Virus record (IMG/VR): IMGVR_UViG_3300048839_000550
Coordinates: 1 to 22,629 of that record
DNA length: 22,629 nt
Reading direction: 5' to 3' (one strand)
Source of the DNA: a virus
The position numbers and the translations under genes are program-made. Positions 1 to 7,599 of this stretch are shown here, piece after piece. Each line of letters begins with the position of its first letter. Positions within the stretch are counted from its first letter, which is position 1. The notes beneath the pieces were generated by a model. That model made no database searches. It was given only the letters and a program-made list of their open reading frames with translations, and was not told the DNA's origin.

Positions 1-1324
1 CCAAAGGGACAGGTGCTAGGAAAGAGGCCGGGGGTCGCACCACGGCCAGGGAACCGGACACAGAGAGCAGCTCGCCGCCAGAGGCGAGAAGATTGTCCAC
101 GGCCGTCTTCACGTCGGGGTCGACGCCGTTGGCGTAGTCGTGGAAGGCGATCAGGCCGCCCTGGGCCAGCAGGGACGCCGCGCACCGAAGGTCGTTCTCG
201 ACGCTCACCAGGTCGTGCGCCCCGTCGATGAACGCGAGATCGAAGCCGCCTTCCGGCCAGTGATCACCGTCGGCGAAGAAGTCCAGCGGCGTCGTCTGGA
301 TCGTCACCTTGTCGGCCACGTCGTACCGCAGGAGGTTGGCCTGGAACGTCGCGAGCGTGTCGCGCGGCTCAGCAGTCCCCCGTCCGTCGTGTGGGTCGAT
401 CGCGTGGACGTGCAATGCGGTGCGTGCCATGCAGATCGTGGACAGCCCGCAATAACTGCCGATCTCCAGAACACGCTTACCCCTGGCGAGACGGGCGAGC
501 GCCTTACCCTCTTCGGGCAGCAGCCAGCCGAGCACGTCGAACGGATGCGCGTAGCCGTCGCGGTCAACAAGAGGCAGCGGGCTATGGTCGATCCATGCCC
601 GGTCGAACGGCTCGCCCCAGGCCCGTGTGTTCTCGAACCTTGCCGGGCCGCGATGGTTTAGTTTGATCTTGCGGGTAGCCCCGATCTTCAGGCCAATCTC
701 GTGACAGAGCCGCGAGAAGTACCAGTCTTCTGGTTCGCATTGAGCGATATATCGGTTGCTGTAGATATCATAAACGATCCGGTCGTTGATCGTGAACCGG
801 ACCTGTTTCGCCCACTCGTGATCGAATCGGCAAACCCACAGTCCCGTGTTCAGGAGTAATGGATGGCCGACGTCCTCGCTTGTGAAGGTGGCCGGCAGGC
901 GGTAGACCTCTCTCATCGTGAGCCGGCACAATGGCCGCCAGGTGTCTCCGTCGGGCCGGTCCAGAGCCAGCGAGGTCAAGCCCTTGTGATCCTTGATCGG
1001 CACCACGGCCCCGAGGATGTCGAGGTCGTTGGCCTCCAGTTCGTCAATCAGCGTGTCCAGCCACCAGTCTTGCGGCTCAACGTCCGCGTGGATCATCGCG
1101 AAGTAATCGACGCGGCGACCCTGGTGGGCCAGATTCAAAGCCGAGCACCACAGCGAATTGAAGTTGGCCGCGAGTAGAGACCCCTCGTTGTACTGGTGAT
1201 AAATCTGGTAGTCCGGCAGCTTCGTGGCCCGCCAGAAGGCACGAGACGCCCCGGCCGTCAGTTCGCCATAGCCAGGCTGGCCCAGAAAGATCCGTCGATC
1301 ATCGCGAGGCACAGATTCACGCAT
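1..1324 (-). CDS. Glycosyltransferase-like / class I SAM methyltransferase fusion (3' end off window)
   Basis: An open frame of 441 codons runs from the ATG at 1324 to the left edge without a stop, so the C-terminus is missing. Residues about 35-230 look like a GT-A glycosyltransferase: a beta-strand followed by HADVEP (79-84), in the place of a metal-binding DxD-type motif, then a WWLD segment. Residues about 283-430 form a class I SAM-dependent methyltransferase: glycine motif VLEIGSYCG (285-293), acidic AIDPHDG (308-314), FIDGAH (365-370) and HDY (395-397), like the Methyltransf_24 group. The start overlaps the end of the upstream gene by 8 bases (ATGCGTGA), which suggests translational coupling. 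It probably modifies a virion or host-surface glycan, but the substrate is unknown. Both domains are read in one frame by direct translation. The methyltransferase call is strong; the glycosyltransferase call is moderate. Confidence 0.8.
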   Translation of the reverse strand, partial: MRESVPRDDRRIFLGQPGYGELTAGASRAFWRATKLPDYQIYHQYNEGSLLAANFNSLWCSALNLAHQGRRVDYFAMIHADVEPQDWWLDTLIDELEANDLDILGAVVPIKDHKGLTSLALDRPDGDTWRPLCRLTMREVYRLPATFTSEDVGHPLLLNTGLWVCRFDHEWAKQVRFTINDRIVYDIYSNRYIAQCEPEDWYFSRLCHEIGLKIGATRKIKLNHRGPARFENTRAWGEPFDRAWIDHSPLPLVDRDGYAHPFDVLGWLLPEEGKALARLARGKRVLEIGSYCGLSTICMARTALHVHAIDPHDGRGTAEPRDTLATFQANLLRYDVADKVTIQTTPLDFFADGDHWPEGGFDLAFIDGAHDLVSVENDLRCAASLLAQGGLIAFHDYANGVDPDVKTAVDNLLASGGELLSVSGSLAVVRPPASFLAPVPL

Positions 1325-1634
1325 GAGGCGATCTCAACTCGGTATCACGGTGATTTTTCTTCGTCTTTCGACGACGACGGTTGTAGATCTGTCGAGATCC
1401 ATCCTGGGTATCGGGAGCCTGTTCATCGGACTCTGATTCGTCCTCAGGCTCATCAGCCTGGTCGTCGTCTTGGGGTGTCTCGTCGGCGATCGCTTCGGCC
1501 CAGTGTCGCCCCAGCAGCTCGCTGGCGGCCCTGGAATCGACCTCAACGATTTCGCCGTGCTGGGCATCGGAAGCCCGAAGCCCGAGTCTGCCGGCGTCGA
1601 AGACACTCAGATTGATCAGTAATTTCACACGCAT
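1317..1634 (-). CDS. Small phage protein downstream of capsid gene
   Basis: A 105-residue protein directly after the capsid gene. AGGAGG lies about 10 bases before the ATG at 1634. The N-terminal 50 residues look like a small folded domain (beta-strand VKLLINLSVF, then GEIVEVD and ASELLGRHWAEAI), a layout common in short phage proteins encoded next to the capsid. The rest is acidic (DDDQADEPEDESESDEQ, residues about 56-72) and ends in a basic stretch RRRRKTKK, so it is probably disordered and charged. A head-tail or capsid-accessory role is inferred from position only; I do not recognise the family. Its stop overlaps the start of the following glycosyltransferase-methyltransferase gene. Confidence 0.7.
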   Translation of the reverse strand: MRVKLLINLSVFDAGRLGLRASDAQHGEIVEVDSRAASELLGRHWAEAIADETPQDDDQADEPEDESESDEQAPDTQDGSRQIYNRRRRKTKKNHRDTELRSPHA

Positions 1635-1672
1635 TGGTCGCGAGCCTCCTGGGGATCAGTCGAGCCCCCGGA

Positions 1673-1693
1673 GGTCGTGAACAGGTCACGACC
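1673..1693 (-). terminator. Perfect hairpin downstream of the capsid gene
   Basis: GGTCGTGA and TCACGACC form a perfect 8-bp stem with a 5-base loop in the 84-base gap between the capsid stop (1719) and the next start (1634). No U-tract follows on the minus strand, so it may be an attenuator, an RNA-processing site or a weak terminator that lowers expression of the next two genes relative to the capsid. Confidence 0.4.
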
Positions 1694-1718
1694 CCGGAGG
1701 ACCACGTTAAGGCTCGGA

Positions 1719-3845
1719 TTACGCAGCGCCCTTGCTCTTCACGCCGCCCCGATACTCCTGCTTGGCGACTCCGAAGTGGTGCACGCCCCGGATCTGGATG
1801 CCCAGGGTATCGAAGTCGGCGTCGGCACTCTCGACGATCGGCATGTCCCGGCCGTCCAGGAGGGCGACCTCGATCACCGGCACGTCGTTCGGGTCGGCCA
1901 GGAGATACCAGGCCGTGGCGCTGTAGCCGGTGTAGCTGGAGTTGCTGAGGTACGACGCATGCACGACCCTGAAGTTGCCCGCGAACGGGTTGGACGTGCC
2001 GAACGAGGTGTTGGCGGTCGTGTCCCGGATCTCCGTCGAGTTCATGAGCTGACGAGCCGGACTCTTGAGCGCGTTGGGCACCAGCAGGATCTTCGGCATC
2101 ACACCCAGGGGCTTACCGTCGGGGTCCGTCTGGTTCAGGAACAGCGTTTCGGCCCGGGTCAGGCCCTCGATATTGAGACGGCTGTCGTTGGTGCCGGCGG
2201 TGGCGCCTTCCTGGTAGTTGCCGTTGCCGGTGGCGAAGAATGCGGAGTTGTCCATGAACGCACGCCAGAACACGTCGTTGATCTTCAGCGCGCCGCCACG
2301 CCCGAGCCGGCGCGGGACGGCCGTGAAGGCGCCCAGGTCGTCGTTGCGGATATCCTGGTACGTGATCGCCAGCATCCGGCCGTAGCTCTTGGCGCGGTTG
2401 GTGTACGTCTCCTCGCCCAGCGTGCCGTGCTTGATTTCGCCGGCCGGGCCGATCTCCAGGTAATCCAGGTCGCCGGTGAGCGAGTGGCTGGTGATCGTCT
2501 TGAAATCGTTCACCGGCCGAACCGCACTGATCTCCCGCCAGCCGGACTCGACGTGGTTGAACGCCTCGACCAGAAACTTATTGGCGACGTTGGCGAGGAT
2601 TCCAGGCAGGCTCATCGTCGAGAAACCGGACGCCTCGATCGACTGGCCGCGAGCGAACGAGGCTTCCAGCAAGCCCCGGACGTTGCGGGCCGAGATCGTG
2701 CCGTGTCCGTTCTCGCGAGCAGCCAGCATGAGCAACTCGACCAGGCCGAGGCCGTGCTTGAAGCTCTCGGAGGCTGCCTCTAGCGCTTCCTCCTTGAAGT
2801 GCTTTTCGGGATCGGACAGACCGGCCGACATGCAGATCGCCGCCTCAATTACCTTGGCGCTGGCCTTGCGGTTGGACCGAGAAATCATGCCGGGAGCCTG
2901 GGGTCGCATCGCCCGCAGAACGACCAGCTCGAACTCGGTCGGGCTGCTCTTGGCCTCGATCGCCGCCCTGGCCATGCGGCCCAACTCCTCGCGGAGCATC
3001 GGACGCTCGTCGATCGCCGCCTTGCACATCGCGGTGATCTTGTCCTGCCGCTCCTGCTCGCGCTGAGCTTCAGCCAGGATGTCATCAAGATTTGTTTGCA
3101 GTTGAGCCTGAACCGGAGTGTTCGGCGTCGAGGTCGGCGTGGGGGCCGGTGGCGGGGCCTGCTCGGCGTCGTAAGCCGCCTTAAGGACGGTCTTCTGCTC
3201 GTCACTGAGGGCCGCCGGGTCGAACCCCTTGGCCTGAAGCCATGCTTCAAATTTCATCTCTACACCCTCATGGGGATTGCCAGGGGAATTCGACGCGGCC
3301 ACGGAAGCCGACGTCTGCGAGTCCGCGCCGATGGCGACGAACGAGGTCTCTTTCAAAATCGCCTCGCGGGCGATCACCAGCGGGCCGGAAACGCGCCGGC
3401 CGTTGACCGTGGCCGTCTTGCCCGGTTCCAGGTACTCACGCCGGACAACGCCCGCACCGATCGACGCCTGCCACTGGAAGCCGTTGCGTGCGTGCGTGAC
3501 GACCTTGGCCGCATCGCCGTCGTCGCCGGTGATCGTGCCTTCCAGCCGGACCCCGGCCGCGTCGATCGTCGAGGTCGCCTGGCCGACGATCCGTGACGGG
3601 TCATGATCCAGCAGGATCGGGATACGGTCCCGGCTCGCCTTGAGCCCGGCCAGGTCGACGACGACGGGCGTATAAAATCCGGCCACGGTCATGACCGATC
3701 CGGTGTATCCGGTGATCGTGAACGTCGGCCGCTTACCCTCGCCTTCCGCCGCCTGGAACTCGACGGTTCCGGTCGCCTGGATCACGGACGGGGCGGCAGA
3801 CGCCTCAATCGTCGTCGGGGTCGTCGTCGGGGTCGTCGTCGGCAT
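1719..3845 (-). CDS. Prohead protease - major capsid protein fusion
   Basis: A 708-residue protein combining head-maturation protease and major capsid protein. The ATG at 3845 was chosen because GGAGG lies just upstream and the frame before it is a shadow of the portal gene. Residues 20-180 resemble the HK97 (S78) prohead protease: candidate catalytic His81 in LLDHD and Ser128 in QWQASIG, then an ETSFVAIGAD segment. Residues 197-330 are helical and charged, as expected of a scaffold or delta region (from MKFEAWLQAKGF). Residues about 330-708 are the capsid domain, ending in strands typical of HK97-fold or Mu gpT-like capsids (IGPAGEIKHGTLGEETYTNRAKSYGR near 510, IQIRGVHHFGVA near the end). 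Such fusions are known in phages. The scaffold would be cleaved after assembly. The gene overlaps the portal gene by 41 bases. Confidence 0.88.
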   Translation of the reverse strand: MPTTTPTTTPTTIEASAAPSVIQATGTVEFQAAEGEGKRPTFTITGYTGSVMTVAGFYTPVVVDLAGLKASRDRIPILLDHDPSRIVGQATSTIDAAGVRLEGTITGDDGDAAKVVTHARNGFQWQASIGAGVVRREYLEPGKTATVNGRRVSGPLVIAREAILKETSFVAIGADSQTSASVAASNSPGNPHEGVEMKFEAWLQAKGFDPAALSDEQKTVLKAAYDAEQAPPPAPTPTSTPNTPVQAQLQTNLDDILAEAQREQERQDKITAMCKAAIDERPMLREELGRMARAAIEAKSSPTEFELVVLRAMRPQAPGMISRSNRKASAKVIEAAICMSAGLSDPEKHFKEEALEAASESFKHGLGLVELLMLAARENGHGTISARNVRGLLEASFARGQSIEASGFSTMSLPGILANVANKFLVEAFNHVESGWREISAVRPVNDFKTITSHSLTGDLDYLEIGPAGEIKHGTLGEETYTNRAKSYGRMLAITYQDIRNDDLGAFTAVPRRLGRGGALKINDVFWRAFMDNSAFFATGNGNYQEGATAGTNDSRLNIEGLTRAETLFLNQTDPDGKPLGVMPKILLVPNALKSPARQLMNSTEIRDTTANTSFGTSNPFAGNFRVVHASYLSNSSYTGYSATAWYLLADPNDVPVIEVALLDGRDMPIVESADADFDTLGIQIRGVHHFGVAKQEYRGGVKSKGAA
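3255..3269 (-). promoter_or_regulatory. Possible internal ribosome site inside the protease-capsid gene
   Basis: An in-frame ATG (codon 197, bases 3257-3255) is preceded at about 8 bases by GAGGG. It falls exactly between the protease domain and the scaffold/capsid part, where an internal start would give extra capsid precursor without protease. Lambda C/Nu3 is a known precedent for internal starts in head genes. Seen in the sequence; use in the cell is inferred. Confidence 0.4.
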
Positions 3846-5289
3846 CGTCGCCTCCTGGGGCGGTTGACGGGGTGGCAGGTTGGACGGCCTCGCCGGGATA
3901 GGGCAGGCCCAGCTCGCGGTAATAGGCCCGCTCCTCGGCACGCTGGCGAGCGATCTCCCGCCAATCGTTGCCGTCCTCGGCACACTCGATATCCAGCGAG
4001 GTCGTGCCGTTGGCCAACCGCGTGTCCTGGGCGTTGGCTTCCTTGATCGGATCAACGTGCTTGAATCCGTCCCAGCCCCAGCGACGGCGGGGAAGACGGG
4101 TCAAATCGAGCCCGGCGACGGTCTCCGGGTCGGTCAGCGCCGCCTCGGTGAGCCAGGCCCGCAGAATCCGGTCAAGGATGCGCGTTTCGAGGAAGTAGCG
4201 GTCCACACCGATCGAGCGGTGATAGACCTGGTGGTCGAGCCGGCCAGAGGAGTAGTTGTAGGTCGAGCTGTTGCCTGCCGCGACGTTGAACGGCATGTTC
4301 AGGCATCGCGCAATCTCACCTAGCAACGCATTCTTGAAACTGTCATACGTGGTCGCCGGGTGGTCCGGCTTCATCTGCTGGGCCTCGTAGCCCTCGGGCA
4401 GCGCGGCCATCATGCCGCGGACCAGCTCCTGGGTATCGAACGGAGTGATGGCCGGCGTCTCATCGTCCGGAGGCATGGTCGTCTTGAGCAGCACCGCGAA
4501 CAGGGCCGCGATCTCGGCCGCGTGGACGGTCGCCAATGTGTACCGCCGCAACAGGGCGTACAGGGGCAGGGCCGGCGTGATTTCGGGCACGCCACGCACC
4601 TGACCGGATCGCCGGACCTTGAACCAGTGCAGTACGTACCGGGCGGGAACGCGATCGTACTGGCCCCAGGCCGCGCCCCGACCGCCCCAGTCGCCCGGGT
4701 GGTACTTCAGGACGTGGTATTCGCTCGGGTTGCCGTGGGCGTCGAACCGCACGCCATCGACCGCCAGGGGATCGTCCCAGGGCAGGTACGGCGTCGAGAC
4801 CTGATCACACTCCACGGCCTTGAGGTCGAGCTTGACCGCCGTCGGCAGCTCCGGGTTGGTGGTCAGCAGCAGGAACCCCTCGCCGCTGATCGTGCGGTCT
4901 TCACGGTAGGTCCGCAGTCTCTCGGCCAGGCCGGTGGCGGCGGCCCACTCCTCAAACGATTCAGCCACGCGAGCGTTGAGATCCCGGTCGGGTGTCTGGA
5001 GCTGGAGCCGTGGCCCGGTGCCGATCGTGTCGTTGGCGAGCGTCTCGGCCATTCCTGAGCAGTAACTATTGTTGTCCCGTTCATATCTCGCCCGCTCGCG
5101 GAGCTTACGCCGGACCTCCAGGCTGTTCGCCTGGGCAGCCGACAGCCCGTCGGCCTGTGCCCAGTGCGCCGTGTTCTCGGCGGTCGTCTGGGCCGCGTCG
5201 TACTTCGCGCGAAGGTTGCGCACGCCGGGCATGAGCTGACGAGCAGGAGAGGATCGCACAGGCTTGCCATCGGGACCGAGGATCGGCAC
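3805..5289 (-). CDS. Portal protein (lambda-type)
   Basis: A 494-residue portal protein that would form the dodecameric ring at the capsid vertex through which DNA is packaged. The start is a GTG at 5289, one base after the TGA of the upstream gene, with GGGAG about 10 bases upstream. Typical portal features are an N-terminal helical region with YERDNNSYCSGMAETLANDTIG (near 70-92), a central LHWFKVRRSGQVRGVPEI stretch (near 215), and a helical stem/clip region with GEIARCLNMPFNVAAGNSSTYNYSSG (near 345), all seen in lambda-family portals (Phage_portal_2). The length matches the family. The C-terminus is a very acidic tail (DDADDDPDDDPDDD) encoded by a 12-bp repeat that is also read in another frame as the start of the protease-capsid gene. 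Confidence 0.92.
   Translation of the reverse strand: MPILGPDGKPVRSSPARQLMPGVRNLRAKYDAAQTTAENTAHWAQADGLSAAQANSLEVRRKLRERARYERDNNSYCSGMAETLANDTIGTGPRLQLQTPDRDLNARVAESFEEWAAATGLAERLRTYREDRTISGEGFLLLTTNPELPTAVKLDLKAVECDQVSTPYLPWDDPLAVDGVRFDAHGNPSEYHVLKYHPGDWGGRGAAWGQYDRVPARYVLHWFKVRRSGQVRGVPEITPALPLYALLRRYTLATVHAAEIAALFAVLLKTTMPPDDETPAITPFDTQELVRGMMAALPEGYEAQQMKPDHPATTYDSFKNALLGEIARCLNMPFNVAAGNSSTYNYSSGRLDHQVYHRSIGVDRYFLETRILDRILRAWLTEAALTDPETVAGLDLTRLPRRRWGWDGFKHVDPIKEANAQDTRLANGTTSLDIECAEDGNDWREIARQRAEERAYYRELGLPYPGEAVQPATPSTAPGGDDADDDPDDDPDDD
3811..3843. repeat. 12-bp tandem repeat read in two overlapping genes
   Basis: GTCGTCGGGGTC occurs twice in tandem (3811-3822, 3823-3834), followed by a partial third copy. 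On the minus strand it encodes the acidic DDP/DDD tail of the portal in one frame and the TTTP repeats at the N-terminus of the protease-capsid protein in another. Confidence 0.85.
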
Positions 5290-5290
5290 G

Positions 5291-5812
5291 TCACACGGCT
5301 CCCGGTGGGATCAGTTTCGTGAATCGTACGCCACGCCGGCCGTTTGCTGATTTTGCGGCCAAATATTTGTCGGCTTCGATAAGATCCTTGAGGCTGTACT
5401 GCTCAACCTCGCCCATCGACCCCTTCACCCGCTTGGGACCAGCCAGAGCTGAGGCCAGTGCGCTGGGCGTCTCGGCAACCTCAGAGCCAGGTCCAGGCAG
5501 AACGTTGAGCGTGGCCTGCCACACGACCCGAGGCTCACTACCTTCGGTCAGGACGACGCGGGCCAGGTCGCCATGTCGCAGGGAAGCCGCGTCGGAGTCG
5601 TCGAAGGTCAGGCTGATCGTGCCATCGGCCGGAACGAGCCAGGAGGCCGACGAGGCGATCAGGGCGAACGCCGGCCCGCCAGCAGCGGGCCATACCTCCA
5701 GCGCCAGCGGCTCGGTGCCGTCGTAGACACCAACGACCGCAGCCCCGAGGCTGTCGCGGATCTGCACCTCATAGGCTGAGGAGCCTCCATGTTCAATGGT
5801 GATTGTGCTCAC
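5291..5812 (-). CDS. Beta-rich phage protein with possible gpW-like C-terminus
   Basis: A 173-residue protein directly upstream of the portal gene. I place the start at the GTG at 5812, two bases after the stop of the preceding gene; an upstream extension to 5992 would overlap that gene and looks like shadow sequence. Residues about 5-115 are strand-rich, with a repeating pattern of polar loops such as DGTISLTFDDSDAASLRHG. The last 40 residues differ: SLKDLIEADKYLAAKSANG, then RRGVRFTKLIPPGAV, a short helix and a basic tail. In lambda the head-completion protein gpW, also a short helical protein with an RRGPAGFYV tail, is encoded immediately before the portal. The gpW comparison is inference from position and tail shape; a structural role is likely but not proven. 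Confidence 0.7.
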   Translation of the reverse strand: MSTITIEHGGSSAYEVQIRDSLGAAVVGVYDGTEPLALEVWPAAGGPAFALIASSASWLVPADGTISLTFDDSDAASLRHGDLARVVLTEGSEPRVVWQATLNVLPGPGSEVAETPSALASALAGPKRVKGSMGEVEQYSLKDLIEADKYLAAKSANGRRGVRFTKLIPPGAV

Positions 5813-5814
5813 GC

Positions 5815-6213
5815 TTAGCTCGCGAGTGAGGTCAGGGTGAGATCGAGGTCGCCTATTGCGATTGTGAACGTGCCTCCCGCCGTCACCGCGACGGGAGAAG
5901 CCAGGGCTCCGGACCAGATGAAATTGCCACCCGTCGAAGCGTCCCAGAGTGAGACGTGGCTGTACGTTTCGCTTGCGGCCACCGTCGTCCACTGAATCTG
6001 AGACGTGTTCGAAATCGCGCCGCCTGAGGCAGCATCGCCGAACGTCGCTTGCTGTCGGGTCGTCTCCGTGGCCGCGTTGGCAGTGGCCGAAGCTCCAGGG
6101 TCGCCCGTGTGCAGTTTGACGTAGAGCCCACTCGGGGCCGTCCAGGACGTTCCGCCGCGAAGATGATTGAGGATCGGATTCGCGAGATTGGTGGTGCTGA
6201 AGCCGGTTGGCAT
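5815..6213 (-). CDS. Phage tail fibre / virion-surface type protein
   Basis: A 132-residue protein of a type often seen in tailed phages: N-terminal helix NLANPILNHLRGG, then strand GLYVKLHTGDPG, ATETTRQQATFG, IQWTTVAASETYSHVSLWD, GNFIWSGALASPVAV and a final FTIAIGDLDLTL. I recall this LHTGDPG...HVSLWD...IGDLDL layout from proteins annotated as phage tail fibre or virion protein; the exact function is not established. Start ATG at 6213; the stop is two bases before the GTG of the next gene, so it sits in one operon with the portal. Confidence 0.8.
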   Translation of the reverse strand: MPTGFSTTNLANPILNHLRGGTSWTAPSGLYVKLHTGDPGASATANAATETTRQQATFGDAASGGAISNTSQIQWTTVAASETYSHVSLWDASTGGNFIWSGALASPVAVTAGGTFTIAIGDLDLTLTSLAS

Positions 6214-6216
6214 CTC

Positions 6217-6765
6217 TTAGAGCCCTCGTATTGTTGACGTGAAAGGATCGGCACCTGTCCTGGAAGCGAAAGAGGATAACGGATTGGCACCGACCCGCAC
6301 GGCAATAGACGCGAACCGCGTCGGCTTCGCAGCCTCGCCGGGCGCCGACCCCGCCGCAACCAGGACGCCCGATCCCAGCAGTGAAGCCGAGCCGAACGAC
6401 TCCGCGAGGCCGGTCGCGCTGAGCAGGCCGGCACCTGTGAGGGCGGCCGAGCCGGTGTAAGAGGCAACGCCGCTGTATCCGTCAACCGCGAGAACTCCGA
6501 CGCCTTCCAGGGTCGCTGAGCCGGTGAAGGTCGCCGCCGAATACGTGCCAGCCGCCGTGAGGACGCCGACGCCTTCGAGGGTCGCCGCCCCGGCCCCGAC
6601 GCCGGTATAGACGCCTGATGCCGCCAGGACGCCTGTGCCTGCGAAGGTCGCCGATCCGGTGAACAGGGCAGGCGAATAGGTGCCGCTCGCGGCAAGGGAG
6701 CCCGTTCCTGCGAGGGTCGCCGACCCGGAATAGGACGGCGTTTGACCCAGGAAGAATTGGAGCAT
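6217..6765 (-). CDS. Repeat-built virion protein (six beta-like repeats)
   Basis: A 182-residue low-complexity protein. Residues 11-139 hold six imperfect repeats of about 22-24 residues with the pattern [FY]TGSATLxGxGVLAASG, starting near residues 11, 35, 58, 80, 103 and 124. Each unit alternates small and beta-branched residues, as in beta-helix or fibre shafts. The C-terminal 35 residues differ (VGANPLSSFASRTGADPF) and end in STIRGL; the tail protein encoded at 7600-8286 ends similarly in STLMRGL. The ATG overlaps the upstream stop by one base (TGATG). A fibre or decoration role is inferred from repeat character and position. Confidence 0.75.
   Translation of the reverse strand: MLQFFLGQTPSYSGSATLAGTGSLAASGTYSPALFTGSATFAGTGVLAASGVYTGVGAGAATLEGVGVLTAAGTYSAATFTGSATLEGVGVLAVDGYSGVASYTGSAALTGAGLLSATGLAESFGSASLLGSGVLVAAGSAPGEAAKPTRFASIAVRVGANPLSSFASRTGADPFTSTIRGL
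6352..6735 (-). repeat. Degenerate tandem repeat region (six units of about 66-72 bp)
   Basis: This coding stretch gives the six repeats of the preceding virion protein. On the plus strand the recurring element is a GACGCC(G/T)..CC(T/G)GCGAGGGTCGCC..CC-type sequence. The units have diverged but stay in frame, pointing to internal duplication under selection and not to recent slippage. Confidence 0.7.
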
Positions 6766-7598
6766 CAGTTAATTCGACCCAGGATCACGAAGGTTGCTGC
6801 GTTCGCTGGTGCTGCTGGGAACGCATCAGCGAACGCAAATGTTCGCGTGGCTCCGGTGTAGCCCGTTACCTTGCGGGCGATTCCATCAAGAGTCCCCGAC
6901 GTGAACGCCAGCACGCTGCCGACATAAAAGTTATCGCTGGACGACAGCCCCAAATCGCCGCTGAACCCGCTGGCCGTCGCCGAGCCGTCATTGACGCTCC
7001 CCAGCGTGCCGAAAGCGCCGAGCACGTCGAGCACCGCCTGAGCCGCCAGCGAGCCCACTGAGCCGACCACGTTACCGCCGACGTTGCCCGTCACGCTGCC
7101 CACTGTCGTTACGCTCGCCACGGTATCCGTGACCGGGTCGAAGTAATCGGCACTCGGGAGCGTTCGCGCGTTGAATTCGCTGACCGTGGGAAGGTCCGCA
7201 ATCTGCGTATCGAGGTTGGCCGATCCCAGCCCGACCGCCGAACGGACTCCTGCCGCGTCCAGCGGAGCCGCCGTGTTGGGAGCCGCAGAACCATAAAGCC
7301 AGTCGTAGACGTTCGCGTGCAGGACCGAAAACGCCTCCGCGAACGGGATAAAGCCCGACCCGGTGACGAGCACCTTGAGCCGCCCGATTGTGTTGGTGTC
7401 CGTCGCGTTCAGCGTCACCAGATAGTAGCCGTCCGAATCGTGCGTGATCGAGGTCGCGTCGTTGCGCACCGCGATCGCCCCGCCAGCCTTGCTGAGCTTG
7501 ATCGTCAGTGTTGCCGACGTGACGACCGCTCCGTCCGTGTCGATCACAGGTCCGACGCGAACGGTTGCGGAGGTCGATTGCCTTAAGTCGCGCGACAC
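6765..7598 (-). CDS. Tail-associated virion protein
   Basis: A 277-residue protein. The GTG start at 7598 is one base after the upstream stop in the arrangement TGACGTG, the same junction as before the portal gene. Residues 5-95 form a strand-rich domain (TVRVGPVIDTDGAVVTSATLTIKLSK, then DGYYLVTLNATDTNTIGRL), like the N-terminal domains of phage baseplate or fibre proteins. The middle has ANLDTQIADLPTVSEFNARTL and a glycine-valine repeat (VGSVTGNVGGNVVGSVGS, residues about 167-184), common in phage fibre proteins. The last 60 residues (SSSDNFYVGSVLAFTSGTLDG to FVILGRIN) are a third small beta domain. Tail or fibre assignment is by likeness and context. Confidence 0.75.
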   Translation of the reverse strand: MSRDLRQSTSATVRVGPVIDTDGAVVTSATLTIKLSKAGGAIAVRNDATSITHDSDGYYLVTLNATDTNTIGRLKVLVTGSGFIPFAEAFSVLHANVYDWLYGSAAPNTAAPLDAAGVRSAVGLGSANLDTQIADLPTVSEFNARTLPSADYFDPVTDTVASVTTVGSVTGNVGGNVVGSVGSLAAQAVLDVLGAFGTLGSVNDGSATASGFSGDLGLSSSDNFYVGSVLAFTSGTLDGIARKVTGYTGATRTFAFADAFPAAPANAATFVILGRIN

Positions 7599-7599
7599 G

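Noticed and set aside
1677-2783. Long plus-strand ORF (368 codons) opposite the capsid gene
   Set aside because: It is antisense to the well-supported protease-capsid gene and has biased, Arg/Gly/Val-rich composition typical of shadow frames in high-GC DNA.
2043-5244. 15-base identity CATGAGCTGACGAGC at 2043-2057 and 5230-5244 (SPARQLM in both capsid and portal)
   Set aside because: One such exact match is close to chance expectation in 22 kb, and flanking bases differ.
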